Source: Alkalicoccus halolimnae (lineage in GTDB: Bacteria > Bacillota > Bacilli > Bacillales > Salisediminibacteriaceae). Taken from it: a stretch of DNA of 64,000 nt. Below the pieces are notes generated by a model. The model had not been told where the DNA came from and ran no database searches. It worked only from the letters and a program-made list of their open reading frames with translations. The stretch lies in contig NZ_CP144914.1 of assembly GCF_008014775.2 (NCBI RefSeq), forward strand, positions 372,001 to 436,000, written 5' to 3'. The position numbers were made by a program, and so were the translations under genes. The first letter of the stretch is position 1. Each line of letters begins with the position of its first letter. This document shows positions 44,979-52,622 of this stretch, piece after piece.

Positions 44979-45136
44979 CTATTGCTGTCATCTTTGAAAA
45001 CCACCTGCAGGAAGTGTCAGGTTTTAACCCCCCTTCTTATTCGTCCACATGTGACAAGGCGGTGAAAACAGTAGCGGTCTGGAGGAGGCGTCTGATACAA
45101 TGAACGGTGGATACATCTGTGTTAGGAGGAAGAGGC

Positions 45137-45823
45137 GTGAATACTAGAAAAGTTGTGTTTTTATTTAATTCCACGCTGCTGCTCGGAACAACTTTCGGTT
45201 TTTTAATGGGTTTTTTCCTTGACTGGCAGACGCACATAAATGACCTTGCAGATTTTAATATCGGCGGTATCGCCATGATTGCGATTACAGCAGGTATATG
45301 GACAGTCATTGCTCAGATGGGTTTTTTCGCCTATTTAACGATTCATCGTTTCGGTCTCGGCGTTTTTAAATCTGCTTCACTATGGAATAAAGTACAGATT
45401 GTTATTATCGTTTTTGCGTTGTTTGACTTAATGTTCTTTCGTTACGTAGCTTTTGCCGGAGAAGGAGAAACGATACTGGGCTACGCAGTTCTTCCTCTGC
45501 TTCTGTTGGCTTTCGCCTGGATTGTGGCGACAATAAAAGCGAGGGACACGAACCGGACCGCTTTCGTACCTGCTCTCTTTTTTATGGTAGTGGTTACGAT
45601 GATCGAATGGGTGCCGGCGCTTACTGAAAATGACACGACATTCCTGATCAATGCGATCGTGCCGCTGCTTGTTGCCAATACGTGGCAGATTCTCGTCCTC
45701 CACCGCCTGCATGCGCAGCCAAACGGCCGCCAGCCAACCGTGGAACAGGATCAGACACGGGACAAAAAGAAGACGGCAAATGGACAGCAAAAGAAGAAGA
45801 AAAAGAAAAAAAAGAAAAATTAA
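45137..45823 (+). CDS. kbaA: KinB-signalling pathway activator KbaA
   Basis: Integral membrane protein of 228 residues with about six spans. The start (KVVFLFNSTLLLGTTFGFLMGF) and the position after salA match KbaA, which in B. subtilis is needed for the KinB branch of the sporulation phosphorelay. The C terminus is unusual: after the last span a basic tail ends in a run of ten consecutive lysines, encoded by an A-rich tract at about 45790-45817. The start is GTG 45137 with AGGAGG at 45124-45129. It is followed by a terminator hairpin at 45829-45864. Confidence 0.85.
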   Translation: MNTRKVVFLFNSTLLLGTTFGFLMGFFLDWQTHINDLADFNIGGIAMIAITAGIWTVIAQMGFFAYLTIHRFGLGVFKSASLWNKVQIVIIVFALFDLMFFRYVAFAGEGETILGYAVLPLLLLAFAWIVATIKARDTNRTAFVPALFFMVVVTMIEWVPALTENDTTFLINAIVPLLVANTWQILVLHRLHAQPNGRQPTVEQDQTRDKKKTANGQQKKKKKKKKKN

Positions 45824-45828
45824 TGAGA

Positions 45829-45864
45829 GAGCTGCTTCCTTTACGAGGAGGCAGCTCAAATTTT
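45829..45864 (+). terminator. Terminator of kbaA
   Basis: AGCTGCTTCCT (45830-45840) and AGGAGGCAGCT (45846-45856) form a stem, followed by CAAATTTT. Confidence 0.7.
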
Positions 45865-45935
45865 AGATAAATTCTTCTTTATTGCTTCGTTCTTTTTACT
45901 TACGTATAAGTATTTACTTTGTCCTTCCCTGAGCT

Positions 45936-46078
45936 CACAGACGGAGACTTTCCGCGGGGCTCGTCTTCAGCTATTTCCAGCGAAGCCCGGCCCGACCGGA
46001 AAGCGACACCATGGAAACAAAAGCGGTTGTTTACAGAAGTGGAAACGAATTATTAAGTTCAACACATACAGCTTCTTA
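45936..46078. repeat. Dispersed repeat R3/R2 compound copy
   Basis: The left half (GGAGACTTTCCGCGGGGCTCGTCTTCAGCTATTT) matches the R3 elements at 56535 and, inverted, at 57095-57135. The right half (CCATGGAAACAAAAGCGG...AATTATTAAGTTCAACACATA) matches R2 copy 1 at 22461-22512. The whole 45865-46185 gap holds no gene. Confidence 0.65.
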
Positions 46079-46204
46079 ATTTAGGAAGCCCAATTCAGTT
46101 GAGATACAGAATTCTGGTTCCTTTATGGATTAATCAGGGGAATGTTTGAGGATAGGCAGAAAAGGAAATCCCCGATTATGTAAGGAATGAAAGGAGACGA
46201 TAGA

Positions 46205-47191
46205 ATGACACAATTAAAACAGGATCATAAACTTGGATTCGGAACTGCTCCACTTGGAAATATGTTCCGCGACATACCTGAAGATGAAGCAAAAAAGACG
46301 GTGGAAGCAGCCTGGGATAATGGGATCCGCTATTTTGATACAGCCCCTCTATACGGTGCAGGCCTGAGTGAAATCCGCCTTGGCAAAGTGCTGTCCCAGT
46401 ATAACAGGGATGATTTTGTCCTCAGTACGAAAGTAGGCCGTTTGATTCTGGACGAAACCGAAGAGAAGGAAGGTTTATTTGCAAACGGAAGAAAAAATAA
46501 AGTAATTGATGACTATACTGGAGAAGCAACGCTCCGTTCCTTGAAGGAAAGCATGGAGCGTCTGCAGACGGACCGGATCGATTACGTATATGTGCATGAT
46601 ATTTCTCCGGATTTTCAGGGAGATGAATGGCTTGCGAAGTTTGAAGAAGCACGAACAGGCGCTTTCCGCGAGCTCGAACGTCTTAAAAAAGAAGGTGTGA
46701 TCAAAGACTGGGGAATCGGTGTGAACCGCACAGAACCAATCGAGATTGCCATGGACCTCGAAGAAATGCAGCCCGGTATCTCTCTGCAGGCAACACGCTA
46801 CAACTTGCTGAACCATGAGCATGCGCTTCAGCGCCTCATGCCAAATGCAGAAGCATCGGGAATGGGAGTCGTTGTCGGCGCTCCATTCGGTTCCGGCGTC
46901 CTCGTTGGAGGTTCCCATTATGACTATCAGGAGGCTCCCCAGGAAATCGTGGATCGTGTAGAAAAGCTCCAGCAGATTGCTGCTAATTACCAGGTAAGTG
47001 TAAACGCAGCGGCTCTGCAGTTCTCAGCTACTCATCCGGCTGTCACTGCGGTAATTCCCGGAGCTACCCGCCCGGAAAGAATTCAGGATAACCTGAATGC
47101 CCTGCATGAAGAAATTCCTGCAGATTTCTGGAAAGAACTGCGCAGGGAGAAAATAGTTTCTGAACACGCACCGCTGCCAGGGGACGCCTGA
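46205..47191 (+). CDS. Aldo/keto reductase
   Basis: NAD(P)H-dependent aldo/keto reductase of 328 residues with a TIM barrel. The catalytic tetrad is recognisable: Asp and Tyr in RYFDTAPLYGAG, Lys in LSTKVGRLI and His in VYVHDISPD. The C-terminal cofactor region FSATHPAVTAVIPGATRPERI is also present. The sequence resembles the L-fucose/D-threo-aldose dehydrogenase and pyridoxal dehydrogenase branch; the substrate is undetermined. ATG 46205 follows AAAGGAGACG; an upstream ATG at 46187 overlaps that site. It is a single gene with its own terminator, apparently inserted between kbaA and the 5S/tRNA cluster. Confidence 0.85.
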   Translation: MTQLKQDHKLGFGTAPLGNMFRDIPEDEAKKTVEAAWDNGIRYFDTAPLYGAGLSEIRLGKVLSQYNRDDFVLSTKVGRLILDETEEKEGLFANGRKNKVIDDYTGEATLRSLKESMERLQTDRIDYVYVHDISPDFQGDEWLAKFEEARTGAFRELERLKKEGVIKDWGIGVNRTEPIEIAMDLEEMQPGISLQATRYNLLNHEHALQRLMPNAEASGMGVVVGAPFGSGVLVGGSHYDYQEAPQEIVDRVEKLQQIAANYQVSVNAAALQFSATHPAVTAVIPGATRPERIQDNLNALHEEIPADFWKELRREKIVSEHAPLPGDA

Positions 47192-47240
47192 CAAACCACG
47201 GGGCTGTTATTTTCCAGACATTGACGACGATTTGAAATGA

Positions 47241-47278
47241 ATGAGCTGTCCCGTACCATTTGGGACAGCTTCTTTTTT
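47241..47278 (+). terminator. Terminator of the aldo/keto reductase gene
   Basis: AGCTGTCCC (47244-47252) and GGGACAGCT (47262-47270) form a stem followed by TCTTTTTT. A second hairpin ending CTCCCTGTTTTTTT lies at about 47312-47355. Confidence 0.88.
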
Positions 47279-47407
47279 CCGAATCAAAACGGAACCGTTT
47301 TTAACATCGGGAAGAAGGGAGTGCCCTGCTGAGGGGCTTCTCCCTGTTTTTTTATGGTCTGTCATGGGGGGAGAGAAAAATTTTTAAGATAAATTTATGA
47401 AAACCCC

Positions 47408-47437
47408 TTGTCAAAGTCCAAATAAATATAGTAAGAT
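47408..47437 (+). promoter_or_regulatory. Sigma-A promoter before the orphan 5S rRNA
   Basis: TTGTCA (47408-47413), an 18-bp spacer and TAAGAT (47432-47437) lie about 35 bp before the 5S gene. The 5S and the two following tRNAs therefore appear to have their own promoter. Confidence 0.6.
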
Positions 47438-47471
47438 ACAAAATGTCTTAACAAAAGGCAAAACAATATAA

Positions 47472-47587
<116 letters not shown>

Positions 47588-47630
47588 TTCTTTTTTTATC
47601 TTTTTCTGTAAAGTAAACGGATATTATTAT

Positions 47631-47705
47631 TCCACAGTAGCTCAGTGGTAGAGCAATCGGCTGTTAACCGATGGGTCGTAGGTTCGAATCCTACCTGTGG
47701 AGCCA
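47631..47705 (+). tRNA. tRNA-Asn (GTT)
   Basis: 75 nt including encoded CCA. Acceptor stem TCCACAG/CTGTGGA, anticodon loop CTGTTAA with GTT, T-arm GGTTCGAATCC. Confidence 0.97.
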
Positions 47706-47706
47706 T

Positions 47707-47782
47707 GCTTCCTTAGCTCAGCTGGTAGAGCGCATCCATGGTAAGGATGAGGTCAGCGGTTCAAGCCCGCTAGGAAGCTCCA
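47707..47782 (+). tRNA. tRNA-Thr (GGT)
   Basis: 76 nt including CCA. Acceptor GCTTCCT/AGGAAGC, anticodon stem CATCC/GGATG around loop ATGGTAA (anticodon GGT), T-loop GGTTCAAGCC. Confidence 0.95.
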
Positions 47783-47936
47783 TTAATCATACGATTATTC
47801 AAGGGATCCCAGACAATCTGGGGTCCTTTTTTGATTTCTTCAGGAATGAAGAATTGATTATTAAAGGTGTCATAAAGGATAAAACGGGAAAAGGAGAGTA
47901 TAGAGAAACTGCTGAAGTTAACAGAAAGGAGAATGT

Positions 47937-48197
47937 ATGAAGAAATATCAGCACGTTTACAAGTATCTGCATGAGGGAGAAAAGATTGAGGTCGAAACGG
48001 ATTACGATGTAAGGATCATGCTCATGGACCTTGCCAACTTTAGAAATTATCAAAAGGCAAGACCATACTTCCGTTACGGAGGTGTCGTAACGAAATCACC
48101 GTCCTATATCCGGGTTCCGAAAACCGGTACGTGGTATATCGTCGTTGAAAAAGTAGATACGAAGTCAAAACCCCACTATTCCATTTCCATTGTATAA
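47937..48197 (+). CDS. DUF1883-domain protein, paralogue 1
   Basis: Small single-domain protein of 86 residues. It shows the DUF1883 (PF08980-type) pattern: an N-terminal YLHEGEKIEVETD strand, the IMLMDLANFRNYQKA block, FRYGGVV, and the KSPSYIRVPKTGTWYIVVE segment typical of this beta-sandwich family. There is no signal peptide or membrane span. Its function is unknown; the domain also occurs fused to TIR domains in other bacteria. AGAAAGGAGA precedes ATG 47937. It is the first of three tandem paralogues lying between two tRNA clusters. Confidence 0.82.
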   Translation: MKKYQHVYKYLHEGEKIEVETDYDVRIMLMDLANFRNYQKARPYFRYGGVVTKSPSYIRVPKTGTWYIVVEKVDTKSKPHYSISIV

Positions 48198-48242
48198 AAA
48201 AGTTTTTCTGTAATAAACGTCAGTTGGAAAGAAGGAGATAGA

Positions 48243-48500
48243 ATGAAGTTCAAATACACAAAGAAGTATCTGCACAAGGGTGATATTGTCGAAGTCGATC
48301 TTGATAATGATGCCAACGTGAGGATGATGAACAGGGAAAACTTTGATAAATACCAGGAAGGGGAATCTTTTTTTCGTTATGGCGGATGGGTCACCCGCTC
48401 TCCAGTTCACCTGCGCGTACCAAAAACCGGCAACTGGTATATCGTAGTTGATTTAGACGGGAAGCCCGGCCATGTAAATTTCTATATTACAATTTTATAA
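48243..48500 (+). CDS. DUF1883-domain protein, paralogue 2
   Basis: Protein of 85 residues, co-linear with its neighbours. It has YLHKGDIVEVDLDNDANV, RMMNRENFDKYQEG, FRYGGWV, RSPVHLRVPKTGNWYIVVDLDG and a final strand. The VVDLDGKPG turn is the most canonical of the three. AGAAGGAGATAG precedes ATG 48243. The 45-bp gap to paralogue 1 has no terminator, so the two are probably co-transcribed, perhaps by read-through from the tRNA-Thr upstream. Confidence 0.84.
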   Translation: MKFKYTKKYLHKGDIVEVDLDNDANVRMMNRENFDKYQEGESFFRYGGWVTRSPVHLRVPKTGNWYIVVDLDGKPGHVNFYITIL

Positions 48501-48680
48501 TGTTGAGCCAAAAAGTGCAGAAACTGCTTTGTGCATTTTCTTAAAGCAGACAAGGACCGAAAAGGCACTCCAGTTGATAGAAGTTTTCCAAGGCAGCTTA
48601 CCAAAAACGATCGTGGCAGAGAAATAGTCAGTTCTTTCATTCTTCAGGATCGAGTTATCTCTACAGAAAGGAGGGTAACT

Positions 48681-48938
48681 ATGAAGTATCGATACGTGGA
48701 GCGCTACCTCTATAAAGATCAGCGGGTTAGAGTTTATTTAGACAGTGAAGCGAAAGTACTGCTGATGGATCTTCCTAATTTCAGAAAATACCGCGAGAAC
48801 AAACCGTGTTTTTCCTACGGTGGTATGGTGAAAAAATCACCGGCTTACCTGAAGGTTCCACACAATGGTTTTTGGTACGTTGTCGTAGAAAGCCCTGTAA
48901 AAAAAGGAACCGTTCGTTACACAGTCAGCATTGGTTAA
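48681..48938 (+). CDS. DUF1883-domain protein, paralogue 3
   Basis: Protein of 85 residues with YLYKDQRVRVYLDSEAKV, LLMDLPNFRKYREN, FSYGGMVKKSPAYLKVP and FWYVVVES. It is the most divergent copy, with HNG in place of KTG before the FWY strand. ATG 48681 follows AAAGGAGGG. It is separated from paralogue 2 by 180 bp with no recognisable content; an in-frame ATG at 48531 lacks a ribosome site. No terminator follows; R1 copy f begins within 20 bp. Confidence 0.82.
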   Translation: MKYRYVERYLYKDQRVRVYLDSEAKVLLMDLPNFRKYRENKPCFSYGGMVKKSPAYLKVPHNGFWYVVVESPVKKGTVRYTVSIG

Positions 48939-48955
48939 TTCCAGCCGTGTTTACA

Positions 48956-49303
48956 AATTTAAAAGCTACCTTGAAAATAAAGTAGATAATCGATAAGTCT
49001 GCGCCTTCGTTTCCATGGGGACGCTTTCCGGGCGGGCCGGCCTCAGCTAATTCCGCCCTCCCCTTCGGTCGTGCGGAATGGATCTTCGACTCGTCCTTGA
49101 TCGCCTCGGAGTCGCCCCATCTCCACTACAGCTTACGGCAAAAATACAGATAAGATCTACCTTCTAAATAACGAAAGCCCCTTTTTGATAATCCTTGCTT
49201 CCAACTGTATAGATAGGAAGCTCCATTCCCATTTCCATGGAAGGCTATTTACATCCATCATGGTGCAGTGATCCTGCATGAGTGTCTCTGTTAAAGCGAG
49301 TAT
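48956..49303 (+). repeat. Dispersed repeat R1, copy f (long form)
   Basis: Matches 37503-37835 block by block in the same orientation, from CTACCTTGAAAATAAAGTAG to CATGGTGCAG...GCATGAGTGTCTCTGTTAAAGC. As at 37.5 kb, it is followed immediately by an R4 element, but in opposite orientation. Confidence 0.8.
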
Positions 49304-49364
49304 TTGAGAGATAAACCTATCTTACCGAGGGAGTCTGTTGTTGATATATATAAGAAAACTTCGC

Positions 49365-49690
49365 TTCGGCCTGCCGTGGAGGAGCTTTCCAGCTTCCGCA
49401 GGCTTACGCCCTGCGGGAGCTGGAAAGCTCCTTCTTCCACTGGCGTCCGCCGGTTTCCGTTTCGTTTTGATTTCCCAATACAGAATGCCCGCTGGTTGAA
49501 TCAAGAAGATACCAAGGTAGAAACCAGTGCCAAGGTGATTTTTCAAGACGCCTGCGGAAAAAGAAAGCAGGAAGATCCTCCCGGACGACAGGGAGGGAGA
49601 GCTGAAGGCTTTCTCCGCGGCAGGCGGAAGAGCCGCAGGCACTCCAAAAACAACACGAAGCTTCAACAGAGCCAATTTAAAAGAGTTGTT
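49365..49690 (-). repeat. Repeat R4, intact copy
   Basis: About 325 bp, reverse-complementary to 37849-38068 plus 39702-39750. It contains GGCGTCCGCCGGTTTCCG, GCTGGTTGAATCAAGAAG, ACGCCTGCGGAAAAAGAAAG and GCTTTCTCCGCGG. The short open frames inside it have no support as genes. It serves as the uninterrupted reference for the insertion site of the IS element. Confidence 0.78.
49381..49431. repeat. 22-bp-arm palindrome inside R4
   Basis: GGAGCTTTCCAGCT-t-CCGCAGG and CCTGCGG-g-AGCTGGAAAGCTCC flank a 7-nt apex (CTTACGC) with one mismatch. The equivalent palindrome at 38.05/39.7 kb is the one split by the IS element at its apex. Confidence 0.85.
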
Positions 49691-49961
49691 TAAGCAGCCT
49701 TCTTTCATTACAGGGAGTGTTTTGTTTTTCGTTCAGTCCCAGCGGGCTGTATTTCAGGTGAGGCTGTCTGTTTTCTATATAATGGAATCTATTTCATAGC
49801 GATCATTTCTAAATACGGCCGTTAGAATAGAATCTTTTAGAAATACTCGTATATCAGCCTGGGAAAAGCATTTATGAAATGGATTCAATTTAGAGAAAAA
49901 CCTCCAAAATATTCTTAATTGAAAGACTTCAGCGGCGGATCAAAAATCTTTTGAAAATCTA

Positions 49962-49990
49962 TTGTCAAAGGAAACAAAATTTGATAATAT
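49962..49990 (+). promoter_or_regulatory. Sigma-A promoter of tRNA cluster 2
   Basis: TTGTCA (49962-49967), a 17-bp spacer and TAATAT (49985-49990), about 97 bp before the first tRNA. The 49691-49961 stretch is AT-rich, with no other content seen. Confidence 0.7.
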
Positions 49991-50086
49991 CTATTCTTGT
50001 TGAAGGTTGCTGATTCAGGCAGAAACCTTGAAAAAAGTTAAGAAATACAGTACTTTACAAGTAGATAAAAGCTTTTTTCTATACAA

Positions 50087-50161
50087 GGCCCGTTGGTCAA
50101 GTGGTTAAGACACCGCCCTTTCACGGCGGTAACACGGGTTCGAATCCCGTACGGGTCACCA
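50087..50161 (+). tRNA. tRNA-Glu (TTC)
   Basis: 75 nt with CCA. Acceptor GGCCCGT/ACGGGTC, anticodon stem CCGCC/GGCGG around CTTTCAC (TTC), T-loop GGTTCGAATCC. Confidence 0.96.
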
Positions 50162-50203
50162 TAATACAAACTGCTGCTTTATGCAGTTTTATATAGATGA
50201 TGT

Positions 50204-50279
<76 letters not shown>

Positions 50280-50284
50280 CATAC

Positions 50285-50359
50285 AGGGCTATAGCCAAGC
50301 GGTAAGGCATCGGATTTTGATTCCGTGACTCGCAGGTTCGAATCCTGCTAGCCCTGCCA
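50285..50359 (+). tRNA. tRNA-Gln (TTG)
   Basis: 75 nt with CCA. Acceptor AGGGCTA/TAGCCCT, anticodon loop with TTG, T-loop GGTTCGAATCC. The first pair is A-T where B. subtilis has T-A; it is still consistent with tRNA-Gln. Confidence 0.95.
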
Positions 50360-50386
50360 TTTTTTCTGTTTTTTGAAAAGCAGCTT

Positions 50387-50825
50387 AGAGAAAGAGTGAG
50401 CGTACATACGGTACGTGACACGAGAGAGAGACGGAAGCAGACGAAGAAAAGCGCCGTTTATCCGATCATTTGATTGGAGAGAAACAAGCAGTTCGAGGAA
50501 GCGACGGAGAGAAAGAGTGAGCGTACATACGGTACGTGACACGAGAGAAAGACGGAAGCAGACGAAGAAAAGCGCCGTTTATCCGATCATTTGATTGGAG
50601 AGAAACAAGCAGTTCGAGGAAGCGACGGAGAGAAAGAGTGAGCGTACATACGGTACGTGACACGAGAGAGAGACGGAAGCAGACGAAGAAAAGCGCCGTT
50701 TATCCGATCATTTGATTGGAGAGAAACAAGCAGTTCGAGGAAGCGACGGAGAGAAAGAGTGAGCGTACATACGGTACGTGACACGAGAGAGAGACGGAAG
50801 CAGACGAAGAAAAGCGCCGTTTATC
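50387..50825. repeat. 121-bp tandem repeat array (3.6 copies) inside the tRNA cluster
   Basis: Units start at 50387, 50508, 50629 and 50750 (partial, ending about 50825) and are nearly identical; the clearest difference is GAGAGAAAGACGG instead of GAGAGAGAGACGG in unit 2. Each unit is purine-rich on the plus strand and contains a hairpin CGTAC-ATACG-GTACG and an imperfect palindrome around TCCGATCATTTGATTGGA. 121 is not a multiple of 3, so no continuous protein is encoded. After the last partial unit the sequence reads CTCCAATCAAA, the inverse of TTTGATTGGAG in the unit. It lies between tRNA-Gln and tRNA-Lys and must be transcribed if the cluster is one operon. Confidence 0.95.
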
Positions 50826-50838
50826 TCCAATCAAACGC

Positions 50839-50914
50839 GAGCCATTAGCTCAGTTGGTAGAGCATCTGACTTTTAATCAGAGGGTCGGAGGTTCGAATCC
50901 TCCATGGCTCACCA
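50839..50914 (+). tRNA. tRNA-Lys (TTT)
   Basis: 76 nt with CCA. Acceptor GAGCCAT/ATGGCTC, anticodon stem CTGAC/..CAG with loop TTTTAA (TTT), T-loop GGTTCGAATCC. Confidence 0.96.
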
Positions 50915-50936
50915 TTTTTTATTAACCTGTGTTAAA

Positions 50937-51012
50937 GGGGCCTTAGCTCAGCTGGGAGAGCGCCTGCTTTGCACGCAGGAGGTCAGCGGTTCGATCCCGC
51001 TAGGCTCCACCA
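50937..51012 (+). tRNA. tRNA-Ala (TGC)
   Basis: 76 nt with CCA. Acceptor GGGGCCT/AGGCTCC including one G-U pair, anticodon loop TTTGCAC (TGC), T-loop GGTTCGATCCC. Confidence 0.96.
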
Positions 51013-51027
51013 TATGAATGATTTTCA

Positions 51028-51057
51028 GCACTGCGGTTATCGCCGGAGTGTTTTTTT
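51028..51057 (+). terminator. Terminator of tRNA cluster 2
   Basis: CACTGCGG (51029-51036) and CCGGAGTG (51043-51050) pair with one mismatch, followed by seven T. Confidence 0.75.
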
Positions 51058-51174
51058 ATGCACAAATGCGAATCAGCTTTTGACCCAGAAGGAAATTCCT
51101 TAAATTAGTAACAATGGTTATACAAGGTATCCTGTTTTTTCTCTCTTTCAATGCTAAAATTAAGGTAACAAATA

Positions 51175-51201
51175 TGAAACCTTATGATGACTGCAGGCGT
51201 A
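51175..51201 (+). promoter_or_regulatory. Autoregulatory SigW promoter
   Basis: TGAAAC (51175-51180), a 17-bp spacer and CGTA (51198-51201) match the ECF SigW consensus (TGAAAC-N16/17-CGTA). It lies 36 bp before the sigW start, as in B. subtilis, where sigW transcribes itself. Confidence 0.8.
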
Positions 51202-51236
51202 GAGAAAGTAACCGCAGTGAAGCGGAGGGTAAAAGA

Positions 51237-51800
51237 ATGGATACCGTTGTAAAAAAAATAGTCCGCGAAGTCAAGCGCGGCAACCAGGAAGCATTTGCTG
51301 AGCTGATGGAGCTGTATAAAGATAAAGTTTTTCATATCGCCTTCCGTATGCTCGGCAATTCCCACGAAGCCCAGGATGTGGCTCAGGAAGCTTTTTTAAG
51401 GGCGTATACAAACATCCACTCTTATGATGAAAGCCGGAAATTTTCAACGTGGATCTTCCGCATTGCTACAAACCTTGCGATTGACAGGCTTCGAAAGAAA
51501 AAACCGGATTTTCATCTGGAAGATAAAGTAGGCGGGACAGAAAATCTCGATCACTACTCCCGTTTTGCTTCCGGGGAAGAGCTGCCGGAGGATCAGGTGG
51601 TTAAACTGGAGATGCAGGCCTGGATTCAGCAGGAAATTATGCAGCTGCCTCCGAAATACCGTTCGGCTATTATTTTGAAATACTTAGAAGACCTGTCGCT
51701 CAAAGAAATCAGTGAAGTATTGAATCTTCCTGTAGCGACGGTTAAAACACGTATACATCGCGGGCGGGAAGCGCTTCGCAAACGGCTGAGGGAGTCTTAG
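51237..51800 (+). CDS. sigW: ECF RNA polymerase sigma factor SigW
   Basis: ECF sigma factor of 187 residues, exactly the size of B. subtilis SigW. Region 2 includes YKDKVFHIAFRMLGNSHEAQDVAQEAFLRAY (core AQDVAQEAFLRAY) and FSTWIFRIATNLAIDRLRKKK. Region 4 includes LPPKYRSAIILKYLEDLSLKEISEVLNLPVATVKTRIHRGR (core LSLKEISEVL). SigW directs the cell-envelope/antimicrobial stress regulon. ATG 51237 follows GGAGGGT; it is co-transcribed with the anti-sigma gene 23 bp downstream and preceded by a SigW-type promoter. Confidence 0.95.
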   Translation: MDTVVKKIVREVKRGNQEAFAELMELYKDKVFHIAFRMLGNSHEAQDVAQEAFLRAYTNIHSYDESRKFSTWIFRIATNLAIDRLRKKKPDFHLEDKVGGTENLDHYSRFASGEELPEDQVVKLEMQAWIQQEIMQLPPKYRSAIILKYLEDLSLKEISEVLNLPVATVKTRIHRGREALRKRLRES

Positions 51801-51823
51801 CCGGGAGAAAGGAGTCATGAATC

Positions 51824-52468
51824 ATGGCGTGCTCACGTGACCATAAAAGATTGATAGAGCAGTATTTAGATGAAGAGATCACACTTGCCGAAGCGAGGCA
51901 GCTGGAGGATCATGTGAAGGTCTGTCCGGACTGCCGGCAGCATCTGAATGAGTTGAAAAAGACAGTTGCAATCGTTCAAAGTGCCTCTCATTTTGAAGCG
52001 CCGGAGGACATGACTGAAAAGGTAATGAACCGCCTGCCCAAACAGACAAAGTCTAAAAAATGGAATAACTGGCTGCGCAGAAATCCTTTTCTCATTACAG
52101 CGGCCACATTTTTCCTCGTTTTTGCGATAAGTCTTTCCACCGCTTTTGGAGGAGAAGAAGAAATTGTCGTCAAAGGAGAAGGGCATTTTATTATTGATGA
52201 TGCACAGAAACTGGTTATCATTCCTGAGGGCAGTACAGTTTCAGGAGACCTGCTTATCCGAAACGGGAATGTGGAGATAAATGGAGAGGTCGCAGGCGAC
52301 GTGACAGTTATTAATGGTGAACACCTTCAGGCATCAACCGCTTCTATCGGCGGGGAAATAGAGGAAGTGAACGAAACGATGGAATTTATCTGGTATGAGA
52401 CGAAGTCCTTTTTCAAAGAAGTAGTTCCCTTTTCTCCAGACGAAGATGCTCGAGAAAACAACAGATAA
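51824..52468 (+). CDS. rsiW: Anti-sigma-W factor RsiW
   Basis: Membrane-anchored anti-sigma factor of 214 residues. The cytoplasmic zinc-binding anti-sigma domain shows HVKVCPDC (HxxxCxxC) near residues 31-38. One transmembrane span (LITAATFFLVFAISLSTAF) lies near residue 90. The extracytoplasmic part includes a repetitive beta segment (VSGDLLIRNGNVEINGEVAGDVTVING; shown in part). Regulated proteolysis (PrsW, RasP) releases SigW in B. subtilis. ATG 51824 follows GGAG; the ATG at 51817 is out of frame. The operon ends at 52478-52517. Confidence 0.93.
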   Translation: MACSRDHKRLIEQYLDEEITLAEARQLEDHVKVCPDCRQHLNELKKTVAIVQSASHFEAPEDMTEKVMNRLPKQTKSKKWNNWLRRNPFLITAATFFLVFAISLSTAFGGEEEIVVKGEGHFIIDDAQKLVIIPEGSTVSGDLLIRNGNVEINGEVAGDVTVINGEHLQASTASIGGEIEEVNETMEFIWYETKSFFKEVVPFSPDEDARENNR

Positions 52469-52477
52469 TAATTAAAG

Positions 52478-52517
52478 AAGCGATCTGGATATCTTCCAGG
52501 TCGCTTATCATTTTTTC
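52478..52517 (+). terminator. Terminator of sigW-rsiW
   Basis: AAGCGATCTGGA and TCCAGGTCGCTT form a 12-bp stem (one G-T), followed by ATCATTTTTT. Confidence 0.88.
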
Positions 52518-52622
52518 TCGACAAAAATACACATCTATTTCTCAATTAGTGACGGGAGAACTGTGATATAATTGACGATGTTGGTGCACATATTTCCAAA
52601 AACGTGTAGTGGAGGAAGAAGT

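Noticed and set aside
49304..49693. Plus-strand open frame of 129 codons
   Set aside because: It lies inside repeats R1/R4, has an Arg/Lys/Ser-biased composition and no ribosome site, and its sequence recurs inverted at 37.9 kb.
50348..50784. Repeated small minus-strand open frames of about 65 codons
   Set aside because: They are copies of the same frame in each 121-bp unit, have no ribosome site and lie in a tRNA spacer; the unit length breaks any longer frame.
50387..50825. CRISPR array
   Set aside because: The 121-bp units are contiguous and near-identical, with no short repeat/variable spacer pattern and no cas genes in the window.
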